From positions 1 to 64,000 of IMG/VR virus record IMGVR_UViG_3300023202_000137: 64,000 bases of DNA; one strand, given 5' to 3'. The stretch comes from a virus. The notes beneath the pieces were generated by a model, which had not been told where the DNA came from, searched no databases, and was given only the letters and a program-made list of their open reading frames with translations. Below are positions 56,135 to 64,000 of this stretch, piece after piece. Each line of letters opens with the position of its first letter. Positions within the stretch are counted from its first letter, which is position 1. The translations under genes were made by a program, and so were the position numbers.

Positions 56135-56163
56135 CAAAAAACGCCGGGGGGCGCGAGCCCCCC
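56135..56163 (-). terminator. Rho-independent terminator after decoration gene
   Basis: Stem GGGGGGC/GCCCCCC with a 4-base loop, then GGCG and six T's on the minus strand. It would lower transcription from the highly expressed capsid genes into the neck genes. Confidence 0.85.
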
Positions 56164-56175
56164 AACGAGTAGGGC

Positions 56176-56514
56176 CTAGCGGTACTCGACCAACAGGTCG
56201 AAGGTCACGCCGCTGAGGTTGGTTGTGTTCGGCACCTCCTCATCAGCAGCGTTGATACCCGCAGTCCTGGTGACCAACAGTGCGTCGTTGGCGGAATCAT
56301 AGATGGGAGTAAACCCACCACAGAGACCGACACGGCTCACCGAAATGATGTCCACCCCTTCCTTATCCAGCGCAGATGCTATCAGCGCTGCAAATCCGGT
56401 GCTCCCACCGGTAGGGTAAGATCCGTCGCCCGCAAACTGCACGTGCGCCTTGAAGCGAGGTTCGAGCGTCTTCGCGCCCTTCTCACTTACTGAAGTAATT
56501 GCTCCCAAAGCCAT
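56176..56514 (-). CDS. Capsid decoration-like protein
   Basis: A protein of 112 residues. AHVQFAGDGSYPTGGSTGFA, CGGFTPIYDSANDALLVTRT and LSGVTFDLLVEYR form a small beta protein. Directly downstream of the major capsid gene and before a terminator, the usual place of a cement protein. Confidence 0.65.
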   Translation of the reverse strand: MALGAITSVSEKGAKTLEPRFKAHVQFAGDGSYPTGGSTGFAALIASALDKEGVDIISVSRVGLCGGFTPIYDSANDALLVTRTAGINAADEEVPNTTNLSGVTFDLLVEYR

Positions 56515-56590
56515 AATGCTTGCTCCTAGTTAAATCGGTTCGAGGTTAAAAAGCCTGCCCAAAAATCCTAGCTGCTCAGTTCCAGAGGAA

Positions 56591-57532
56591 CTACGCAACC
56601 AGTACGTTCTGAACCTTCACCGCAGCGGTTTCCTCTGCGAGCTTCGTATCGAAGCGTAGAGTTGCCACGATGATCACAACGCCAGCCGACACGTCCTTGT
56701 CGGTCTCCACGCGGATGTTCCGCCAGATACCAACGTTGACGTTCTTCGGATCTGTCAAGATCATCTCGGTGCTGTCGTTGCCGCCGCCCAAGTCTTCCGG
56801 TGCCACGGGCACTGGGACGATTGGAACACCGGAATACATCACCGGGGCATCTTGCTCCAGGAACCGATCGCCAACCACCGTCGCACGCTCAGCGAGCGCG
56901 TCACGGTAATCGATCTCGGAGTCGATGCTGGTCATGAACCGCATCTGACGCTTGTTGCGTAAGAACTCCGAGGGCATGGTCTTCAGCGAGTCACGGAACA
57001 ACGTCTTGTTGGTCCGTGCGCCCGCTGCATCCACCAGGTTACTGGTGGTCAGCGCACGCACGCCGTCGAACTTGGCAAAGAAGGGGTCGGCAGAGCCGGT
57101 GTCCCCGTTCCAGATCATATCGTCCATGTCGAGCGCGACGCGCTCGGCCATCAACTCCATGACCGTTTGGCGGAAGTTGCCCCGCTCGATGCTGTCTTCC
57201 AGCACCTCGTTGGACAACCGTACCTCTGCCTTGAAGAGTTGGGCATCCAACTCAACCAGAGAGAGGTCCGGCTTACTCCGCTCTGCCTGGGTCAGAGCTA
57301 CGGCCTCGTTTCCAGCTCGGAGAATTCGTCCGGCGAACCGGATCTTCTCGATGAGCTGCTTGGGCGACCGCATCGGAACCACGGTGGCCATCTTCATGAG
57401 CACCGCTTCGTCGATGAGAATGCGCATGAAGCGCTGGGCTTGCGCTGGCTGCAGAAGCCCACCGTCGTTGGTGAGATCCGCCAAGGCCATATCGGCCTTT
57501 TCCAGCAGGGTTCGGTTTGCAGTAACAGTCAT
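56591..57532 (-). CDS. Major capsid protein, HK97 fold
   Basis: A protein of 313 residues. N-terminal helix ([20 protein letters not shown]), RIGNEAV-like strand ([20 protein letters not shown]), [20 protein letters not shown] and [20 protein letters not shown] match compact HK97-type capsids, ending with [20 protein letters not shown]. No long delta domain, so a separate scaffold is expected (next gene). Confidence 0.85.
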   Translation of the reverse strand: MTVTANRTLLEKADMALADLTNDGGLLQPAQAQRFMRILIDEAVLMKMATVVPMRSPKQLIEKIRFAGRILRAGNEAVALTQAERSKPDLSLVELDAQLFKAEVRLSNEVLEDSIERGNFRQTVMELMAERVALDMDDMIWNGDTGSADPFFAKFDGVRALTTSNLVDAAGARTNKTLFRDSLKTMPSEFLRNKRQMRFMTSIDSEIDYRDALAERATVVGDRFLEQDAPVMYSGVPIVPVPVAPEDLGGGNDSTEMILTDPKNVNVGIWRNIRVETDKDVSAGVVIIVATLRFDTKLAEETAAVKVQNVLVA

Positions 57533-57578
57533 TTCTCAAATACTCCTGCGCCTAGGTGACGCGATTTCGGGTTGAATC

Positions 57579-58778
57579 TCAGTAGTCCCGCTGCTTGGCG
57601 TTCATGTCGTGGGGCCAAACTACATCCCCAGTGTCTTTCTTCGTCACGCTCTCCCCGGTGGGGGTTTGCGACGATGGAAGACCAACGCCATTCTTCAAGG
57701 ACTCGATCTCCTCGCGTTGCTTCTCAATGGTTTTGTTCTGCTTGGAGACCTTCTTCTTGAGGTCGCGCATCTCATCCAGACTTTCCTGGAGTTGGTCCGC
57801 AACCTTGGTGAGATCGGCCAACCCCGGAATGTCCCGCATGATACGAGCTGCATCCGAAACCGCGCTGTCATCAGGCTGCTCACCTGACCCAACGTTCGGG
57901 CCCTTGGTATTCGGAGCATCTTGGGGGGCTTTCTTTGCTTCGGATACGACTTCTTTCATCGTACCGAAAAGCTCCTTTAGCTCCTGCATCCACTGACCTC
58001 TGGCCTTGCTTGTGCCTTCCCGATTGTCGCTGTTGCCGTCATCGCTTCGCCCTTCAACGAGCGAAGGATCACCGCCACGACTTTCGAGTACGGCGTCGGC
58101 ATGTCGCTCCAGGTGCCGACGCGCTGCAGCCAACTCATCCTCGGGCAAGTCGGATTTCTCCAACGCCTTGAGAGATCGCTTCAACGCCTCAACGTCCAGA
58201 GTTTCATGCTCGTTCGGGTCACCCACATCGGAACTGTGGTGACGGAAGAAACGCGTGGCTGCATCCTCACCCTTCGCAGTCTTCACAACTGCAAAGGCAG
58301 AGTCGGGAAACTTCTTCTGCGCCTTCGCCTTCTTCTTCTTCTTATTCTTCTTGCCTTTGTCTTTGCTGTAGGTGGTGTCATCGTCGTCGTCATCGTCGTC
58401 GTCCTGTTTGACGATGCCTGACTTGGACACCACACGGATGGCATCCCCTATATCCTTGGCTAGTTCCTCGGGAATTGAAGCACTCGTGTCGTCAATCTGT
58501 GCAGACTTCACAATTTCTTGGATGCCCTGCAGGCGACTCAGGGTTTTGCCGACGGCTTCGAGGATGGACTCGCGTGACTCAGTGCTGAGTGCGAGCGCGC
58601 TCTGGGCACTGAAGCTGCCGTCATCGTTCTCAACGATCTCGGGAGCAACGTTGCCGCGCTTTGTGAGAATGAACTTGCGCTTGTTTGCGGCGCGATCTAC
58701 GAGGCTCACCTCTTCGGTTTCGATGTCTTCGAGTCGATGTAGCCCGTCGCCATCGGACCGTGCTTTTCGAATTGTCAC
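57579..58778 (-). CDS. Scaffold-like protein starting with the second half of an XkdF-type domain
   Basis: A protein of 399 residues from GTG 58778, with AAGGAGG four bases upstream. LEDIETEEVSLVDRAANKRK (15-35) is the EVSLVD element that normally ends an XkdF-type head protease domain; the rest of that domain lies at the end of the gene upstream. The remainder is a charged scaffold: poly-Asp run, Lys-rich run (KGKKNKKKKKAK), a helical middle and a coiled coil near the C-terminus (LKKKVSKQNKTIEKQREEIE). Likely internal scaffold for the capsid coded next. Confidence 0.75.
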   Translation of the reverse strand: MTIRKARSDGDGLHRLEDIETEEVSLVDRAANKRKFILTKRGNVAPEIVENDDGSFSAQSALALSTESRESILEAVGKTLSRLQGIQEIVKSAQIDDTSASIPEELAKDIGDAIRVVSKSGIVKQDDDDDDDDDTTYSKDKGKKNKKKKKAKAQKKFPDSAFAVVKTAKGEDAATRFFRHHSSDVGDPNEHETLDVEALKRSLKALEKSDLPEDELAAARRHLERHADAVLESRGGDPSLVEGRSDDGNSDNREGTSKARGQWMQELKELFGTMKEVVSEAKKAPQDAPNTKGPNVGSGEQPDDSAVSDAARIMRDIPGLADLTKVADQLQESLDEMRDLKKKVSKQNKTIEKQREEIESLKNGVGLPSSQTPTGESVTKKDTGDVVWPHDMNAKQRDY

Positions 58779-61700
58779 GCAGCCTCCTTAACAGGTTTTC
58801 GAAGTGCGGACCCTCCGATAGAAAACCCTGTGAGATCACCTCGTTTTATCGCTCGCCAGAGTGCGTCGTCAAGAACGCGAACAGCGAGCAGCCACGTGCC
58901 CTTGCGGACCTTCGTTCCGTTCACGTTCATCTCCACTGGGGCAACGTAGCTTTCCAAGATCTTGACCTTGCTGTTGATCACCCCCTTGTGCATCAGTCCG
59001 ATATTACGGAACTTCTCCATGAATTTGTGGGCGCTCTCTCGAATATCCTCTGCGCTGTAGATGTCCTTCTGGGTGTCGGGATCGAGCGGCGCGCCTTCCG
59101 TACCATCGTTTGGCTCCAGCACCACGCCAAGCACGAAGCGTTCGTCGTCGGTAGACTTCTCGGTCTTCAGCAATGGCAGCTTTTTCTGCAGGACCTCGTC
59201 AAACGCCTTCTGATCCTCTGTCTGTGCATTACCCTTGAACACTGCGCAAAGCTCATTTCCACCGAACGTGTAGCTCGCATCGGCTGCTTTGATGATAGCA
59301 CCGTTCGACTCGGGAGACTCATTTGCCCAGACCAGCGCCTCCTGCAGCTCGATATCCGTACGGACCAATTGCGAGGGGGTCAGGTACACCTGCTCTGACT
59401 TCTGCAACAAATGCTCGACCTTGCGGCGTCGCTCGATATATCGCTTCGCCGTCACATTGCCTGCACTGGGGAGGAACAGTGCGTCATGAATACCTAGGTA
59501 AGTGGTCGCGCGATCACCAGAGGTAATAAATCCGTCGAGCACAAAGTCCCCGCCCAGCTTTCGTACCTCGTTCTCGATGTCGCATCGAAGCTCCTCGCGC
59601 TTCTCGGTCTGTCGCTTCAGGATTCCAATCACACCCTTAACCCCAGCGGTCAGGGTGATGGTTCGGAACGATCCCTCTTTGAACTCTCCGGGCTCTCGCT
59701 GACGGAACCGATAGGAATCCTCGGTTTCATCAACCTTGCCCGAAGTGAACTCATGCTCTTTCAACCAGCGTCGAGCATCGGCTTCGCTCTTGAAACGCTT
59801 TTTGTCCAAGATCAGTGTTTGCAGCGTCGTGCTTTGCTTCATGAAGATGCGCACGCGCTCGGCTCGCTTTTGCACGGAGACTTCCAGCCCATCGAGGCGT
59901 GGTTCCACGAGCATCCCACCTTGCAACGTGGTCGATGTCGCAACCTTCTGCAGAAGCTCCTCGCCGCTTGCGTACTCTGAACCCATCATGGGTTCGTAGA
60001 GTGCGAACGGTCGTAGCTGACGACGGTCCAGAGAGGGATCTGTCGAATTCGCCCAGACCTGGAGCCCCTGACGTACCGGGACTTGCTTGATCACGGAGTA
60101 AGATTCGACGGGCTCCAACTCGGCTTTCGCCAATTCGTACTCTGCGAAGCGTTTGGACAACTCCCCTCTGTTCTGGACTTCGTTGATGTGGCCGGGGGCA
60201 AAGCTCGCAGCACAGTCGTTGCACTCGACAACAGACAAAGAGCGACCGCCGTCCATGTGGCTTTTGCCGGTCTTGCGAACATTGAGGCTACCGCAAGGCG
60301 GGCATTCTACATGGCTGAGGTCTTCCCCGCGACGCAAGAAAACCTGCGCCGACGCTCCGCGACTCGACTTGCTAATCTCCTGGGACTCCTCTGCGACGAG
60401 AACCCAATGCCTTGATCCCGGCTCCTCTGCCTTGAGCGTGTAGATGCCTCGCATCTTTCCACGGAACCGCAGTCGGATCTCATCCTCACTTTTGCTCAAG
60501 AACTCCACAAACCCAGAGTCCACGTTTCGTACCCAGCTCTCCATGCTCTTGGTAGCATTGAGAATCTCGCCACCGATTTGCTCGGCAGGCTTTGCCTGAC
60601 CCTCGAACTTCATGAGCTTTGTGCTCTTGAGCGTGCGGCAATCCCCTGCGATGCGCTCGTGCCCCTGCAAGGGGTCGCGGTCTAGCGCCCAGGCTTGCTT
60701 TCCAATCACAAGATGCCACCGCTCTCGCGTGGGGCTGTCACCCTCTGCCGATTTCCATTGCTGCCAAGCAATTCCGTAGGGCTTCGATGTCTCTTTGTCC
60801 TTCTGTGTTCCTGTGTCGAGGTATATTTTATGTAGGACCCGCTGGAAGTCCCCGTTAACGACTTTCACGTTCGAGTCAGTGAAATGTCCACGCTTCACCA
60901 ACTCGTCGCGCATTGCGCGAGCTTCCTCCCCACGAGCCTCCCAGTATCGCAAGGAACTTGGCACGAGTCGTTCGAGCGAAACAGGAATTCCAGAGTACCC
61001 GTCAGGCGGCATGACTCTGGCCTTTGCTGCACGCTCGGTGAGCACGAGTGGGCGAAGGTCCGTCTGCCATTGGGACCACCACCGGGGTTTCTCGGTTTTT
61101 TGCAGCGAGAACAGCAACCGCCCCTGGAACTCTGGGTCGCCCGTAAAAAAATACTCGTGAGCCGATGGTGTCTGCAGGCCGTACTCGACCTTTAGGTCTG
61201 GATCGGTCACCCGAGATAGTACTGCGGGCTCCTCTGCAGTTGCCCCAACCTCACCTGGCTGGACCTTCTCGTGATCGAGATTTAGCCAGGCCATGGGGCT
61301 CTGCCCCTTCGGGGTAGCAGCAACCCCCTCATTCCAATCACGCTCAAAGTAAGAGCCGCTCTTTTGAAATCGTCGAGCAAATCGCCTGGCCTCCCTTACG
61401 TCTTTGACTGTCGGAACCCGACCGGGCTGGTGGTTGTCAATGGTCCACCCCACCGTCACGTCGTCGAGCTGCAACCGGAGGTCGCCGTGCATCCCCTTGC
61501 CTATAAAATGGTACTGATAGACGGCCTGGCGCTTCCCCCTAGACTTCGGAACCAAGCACAGCGCCTCGGCCTTAGTCACAGTGTCGATGCACTGCTGACC
61601 GTGAACCTCAGCGTCACTGGCCTGGAGGATTCGAAACTCTCCATCCCCGGGCCGTACCTCGTGAGACTTGGGCACCAGCCATAGGTCGTACAGGCCCACC

Positions 61701-64000
61701 CTATTTTCAGGACCCCCGATGTCTCCACCCTCCGCTGCGGCGGTTCGACCAAACATTCCCTCGGGAACAAGGGATTCTATGTGAGGGGAAAGACTGGGCC
61801 CGCTCAATAGAAGGTCGATGTCACCTTTGGTGACTCCCCAGTTCGCGAGACCGCCGACAACTGACACCGCATCACGCTCCAGAAGCACGGGTCGTAGCTG
61901 GGTCGTCACTTGATCTAGCTGAATTTCTCCGCTGTGCTCTCGGGAATTCTTTGAGTGATGCGAGCGGCCAAACTCATCCGACGCCAGTCGCATCACTTCA
62001 GACAATGCACCCAGACCGTTGGTAACTCCCTTGCCAAGCGACTTGATAGCGTCCTGTGGAAGTTTCGACAGATGTCCGTGGAGATCTTTGACCACCTGCA
62101 GAAGATTGTGTTCCCCACACTTCGTCAGCTTTCCGGTGTTAACCGCCGAGAGATCTTTCTTCAAAGCCTCCGCGCGTCTGGGGAACGAATCAAGAAACGA
62201 CACGATTGGTTGCTTGCCCTGCATGCCCGACAGCAAAGAGACGCTGCGCTTGCAGAAGCTCGGCGCGAGTACAGCGAGCTGATGTGCTAGCGACTGTGCA
62301 GACTTCAGCGATTCAACTTCATCGTCGTTCAGCTCTATGGCTTCGGGCTCTGGGTCTTTGAACTTCTCTACTTTTGAAACGCGGTACCCCCAAAGAACTT
62401 TGGATTTCGGCCACCGCTTCTCGCGCTCCTCATCAGTCAACCCATGCTCGGTCACCGTCTCGGCAAACTTCCATGTCGAGATCTTCTCTGCGGCCTCAAC
62501 TTCGATGATTCCGTAGTCGGTGCTTCCGTCGGTAACCAGCACCGGGCCTTCGATGCTGTGCTTCTTTGCTTCGAGAAACATCGACACATCACCGTCGATG
62601 ATCTTACGAGCGTGGTCCGGTGTCGTCTCGAATTCCAGAGCTGCTCGTCGTCGCCTTTCATCGCTTTCACGCAACGAGTGTCTTGCCTCTGCACCAGCGT
62701 CGATGAACAAATCGCTGGTGCCGAACCAATTGATCGGACCGTCCACCACCTGGCACTCGCCAACCGACCCGGTCTCCGCTCGAAGATAGAACCGGCAATT
62801 GCCGCACACCCGCTCCCGGTCGGCAGACTGCCCTAGCTCTGGGACATAATCGGCCTCGTCTTGATTGAATTTCCTACCGTTTTCCTCCACCCGCCTGATC
62901 GTCTCGTCGGCCTCCCAGCCACGGCTATTTTGGGGGGCTTGCTTGGTCGCGCGATCTCGATCTTCCTCGATGGCCTTTCGGATGTGCTCGGTTTCGGGCC
63001 CGACGTACACAAGCAACGGACTCGTGTAGCTCTTGGCTAGCTCAACGACCTCGCGATCCATGGTATCGAACATCTCGTCGTAGCCAAGCATCGCCTTTTG
63101 CATGGGGAGTATCTCCCCCTTCTCTAGCGACTTATTTATATGGCTGTTGAGTTTCTGGAAAAACCGTTTGTAGGTTCGGATCGAAAAACGCAGTCGGTCT
63201 TCCCGCTTCAGGAAGTCAAATCCCTTGGCTTGCGCAGAGTCTCGAATTTCCTTTGGAACTTTGTCTTTCGCGAAACCTGATACACCTGGCCAACCGTTCT
63301 TTCGAGTCGTGAGCACTTCGACGCGACCGTAGGCAGGGCCAAAGGCCCACGAGGTAAAATCAAACGAGTCAACGTGCTTCCAGAACTCTGCGTACCGCCA
63401 ACTTCGGCGACCAACACCCAATAGATGCAAGTAGGTGTGGTTGTGTGTCTTGCAGAGATCTGTACGCTTTCGACATACCTCGATAAGCTGGGTGTTCGTT
63501 GCGCTCCGATAGCTTCCCTTGCCTTTTCCCCCTTCAGAGCTTCCCCCTTTGCCGTCCTTCTTTTCTTCTTTGTCTTTGCGCGACAGCCAAAACGAATTGA
63601 CCATGCCACCCCAGGCAACTTTCTTCCCGGTGCGGTAGTATTGCTTCGCGCGGTCCGTGATCTTTGTTGGGATGTGGTCAACATATATGGGGGCAACACC
63701 CAACTTCACTAGGGCTTCAAAGTTTTCGTCGGTCTTCTTTGGGCTCGACGGAACGTCGATGGGCATGAACTCTTCAACAAGTGACTTGTGAGACTTCACA
63801 AAGTCGGCGTACTCTTCGATTGATACCTTTCCCCCATGCACTGCTGCAGAAAACGCACCCGAGTCCAGCAACACACGCACGCCGTTTAGCTCCTTGGGTA
63901 ACCCTTTCTTGAAGTAGTGGTAGGAAACGAGCATCTCTCGGATGCCCTCTTCCTTGAGTATCTGGATCTGATCTTTGGCTACGGCGACGAAATACGAGTG
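58775..64000 (-). CDS. Giant head polyprotein: TGT/DpdA-like, NTase-like, LigD PE-like, ligase-fold and XkdF-type regions (5' end outside window)
   Basis: The frame is open to the right edge (22 codons before the Met at 63934), so the start is missing. Counting from that Met, 1,719 residues. Regions: 20-200, DSGAF, GGM and LLGVG, then FDFTSW, the pattern of TGT/DpdA-like enzymes; 377-394, CGNC...C; 693-710, VGGLANWGVTKGDIDLLL, nucleotidyltransferase-like; 808-830, HFIGKGMHGDLRLQLDD, like the LigD phosphoesterase; 1211-1241, zinc ribbon; 1340-1560, ATP-ligase fold with VEPRLDG, FVLDGFI and NGAIIK; 1598-1712, XkdF-type (FVLGVVLEPND, ESYVAPVEM, LTGFSIGG). Precedes scaffold and capsid genes. Domain calls other than XkdF and ligase fold are tentative. 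Confidence 0.72.
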   Translation of the reverse strand, partial: HSYFVAVAKDQIQILKEEGIREMLVSYHYFKKGLPKELNGVRVLLDSGAFSAAVHGGKVSIEEYADFVKSHKSLVEEFMPIDVPSSPKKTDENFEALVKLGVAPIYVDHIPTKITDRAKQYYRTGKKVAWGGMVNSFWLSRKDKEEKKDGKGGSSEGGKGKGSYRSATNTQLIEVCRKRTDLCKTHNHTYLHLLGVGRRSWRYAEFWKHVDSFDFTSWAFGPAYGRVEVLTTRKNGWPGVSGFAKDKVPKEIRDSAQAKGFDFLKREDRLRFSIRTYKRFFQKLNSHINKSLEKGEILPMQKAMLGYDEMFDTMDREVVELAKSYTSPLLVYVGPETEHIRKAIEEDRDRATKQAPQNSRGWEADETIRRVEENGRKFNQDEADYVPELGQSADRERVCGNCRFYLRAETGSVGECQVVDGPINWFGTSDLFIDAGAEARHSLRESDERRRRAALEFETTPDHARKIIDGDVSMFLEAKKHSIEGPVLVTDGSTDYGIIEVEAAEKISTWKFAETVTEHGLTDEEREKRWPKSKVLWGYRVSKVEKFKDPEPEAIELNDDEVESLKSAQSLAHQLAVLAPSFCKRSVSLLSGMQGKQPIVSFLDSFPRRAEALKKDLSAVNTGKLTKCGEHNLLQVVKDLHGHLSKLPQDAIKSLGKGVTNGLGALSEVMRLASDEFGRSHHSKNSREHSGEIQLDQVTTQLRPVLLERDAVSVVGGLANWGVTKGDIDLLLSGPSLSPHIESLVPEGMFGRTAAAEGGDIGGPENRVGLYDLWLVPKSHEVRPGDGEFRILQASDAEVHGQQCIDTVTKAEALCLVPKSRGKRQAVYQYHFIGKGMHGDLRLQLDDVTVGWTIDNHQPGRVPTVKDVREARRFARRFQKSGSYFERDWNEGVAATPKGQSPMAWLNLDHEKVQPGEVGATAEEPAVLSRVTDPDLKVEYGLQTPSAHEYFFTGDPEFQGRLLFSLQKTEKPRWWSQWQTDLRPLVLTERAAKARVMPPDGYSGIPVSLERLVPSSLRYWEARGEEARAMRDELVKRGHFTDSNVKVVNGDFQRVLHKIYLDTGTQKDKETSKPYGIAWQQWKSAEGDSPTRERWHLVIGKQAWALDRDPLQGHERIAGDCRTLKSTKLMKFEGQAKPAEQIGGEILNATKSMESWVRNVDSGFVEFLSKSEDEIRLRFRGKMRGIYTLKAEEPGSRHWVLVAEESQEISKSSRGASAQVFLRRGEDLSHVECPPCGSLNVRKTGKSHMDGGRSLSVVECNDCAASFAPGHINEVQNRGELSKRFAEYELAKAELEPVESYSVIKQVPVRQGLQVWANSTDPSLDRRQLRPFALYEPMMGSEYASGEELLQKVATSTTLQGGMLVEPRLDGLEVSVQKRAERVRIFMKQSTTLQTLILDKKRFKSEADARRWLKEHEFTSGKVDETEDSYRFRQREPGEFKEGSFRTITLTAGVKGVIGILKRQTEKREELRCDIENEVRKLGGDFVLDGFITSGDRATTYLGIHDALFLPSAGNVTAKRYIERRRKVEHLLQKSEQVYLTPSQLVRTDIELQEALVWANESPESNGAIIKAADASYTFGGNELCAVFKGNAQTEDQKAFDEVLQKKLPLLKTEKSTDDERFVLGVVLEPNDGTEGAPLDPDTQKDIYSAEDIRESAHKFMEKFRNIGLMHKGVINSKVKILESYVAPVEMNVNGTKVRKGTWLLAVRVLDDALWRAIKRGDLTGFSIGGSALRKPVKEAA

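Noticed and set aside
56515-56590. Terminator after the major capsid gene
   Set aside because: AGTTCC/GGAACT makes only a 6-bp stem and the T run lies about 12 bases beyond it; the convincing terminator is after the next gene at 56135-56163.
58775-64000. Full 7-deazaguanine DNA modification pathway
   Set aside because: Only a DpdA/TGT-like region is suggested; no QueC/D/E, FolE or DpdA partner genes are seen, and the expected Cys zinc site is not in its usual place.
1-64000. tRNA genes, CRISPR arrays, insertion sequences, integrase and att sites
   Set aside because: No cloverleaf with a matching T-arm, no spaced direct repeats, no transposase or integrase motifs were found on reading both strands.

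Overview
The window is most of the genome of a tailed bacteriophage with a contractile tail. It carries a sheath, a T4 gp19-type tube, a tape measure, P2/T4-type baseplate parts (gpI, gpJ, gp25/W, gpV and gpD types), an HK97-type capsid, a large terminase, a peptidoglycan amidase and its own replication set. Genes are packed head to tail on the minus strand with ATGA, GTGA or TGATG overlaps. No rRNA, tRNA or CRISPR was seen. A perfect 14-bp core of the bacterial chromosomal parS site, SD-type ribosome sites and RegA/Fis-type regulators point to a bacterial host, probably Gram-negative, which I cannot name. Both ends cut through genes, so portal and small terminase genes may lie outside.

Layout in transcription order (right to left): a giant head polyprotein (58.8-64 kb, open at the right edge); a scaffold-like gene; major capsid and decoration proteins; connector and neck genes (52-55 kb); a long beta-rich repeat protein; sheath, tube and a frameshifted tail chaperone (45.1-48.2 kb); tape measure; baseplate (37-42.6 kb); fibre-like proteins (30-37 kb); a lysis/membrane and terminase block (26.2-29.9 kb). 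A short plus-strand island (24.9-26.2 kb) interrupts this order. The minus strand then resumes with an amidoligase/GGCT/MoxR/VWA module (19.4-24.7 kb). After a classic terminator at 18.4 kb come a Cro/CI-type regulator, an Fe-S exonuclease, a Sak4-type recombinase, an SSB, a replication initiator and a primase-helicase (12.2-18.3 kb). An amidase, small genes and a His-rich tail-collar protein follow (8.5-12.2 kb), then HNH, ASCH and RusA genes and a battery of small zinc-ribbon proteins with a membrane-anchored metzincin-type protease (1-8.5 kb). A proline-rich HTH protein runs off the left edge.

The most unusual parts are these. (1) A fusion of more than 1,700 residues appears to join a TGT/DpdA-like domain, a nucleotidyltransferase-like segment, a LigD phosphoesterase-like segment, a ligase-fold domain that has lost its catalytic lysine, and half of an XkdF-type head protease; the other half starts the next gene. 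(2) A MoxR ATPase, VWA protein, GGCT and amidoligase cluster sits beside a divergent second GGCT fused to a zinc ribbon, and suggests a protein or peptide tagging system. (3) The plus-strand island encodes a response regulator split into a complete CheY-like receiver and a separate Fis-type HTH protein, with a parS core just upstream. (4) An A AAT TTT slippery site is followed by an open -1 frame in the tail-chaperone gene. All functions are read from motifs and context; no database search was possible.
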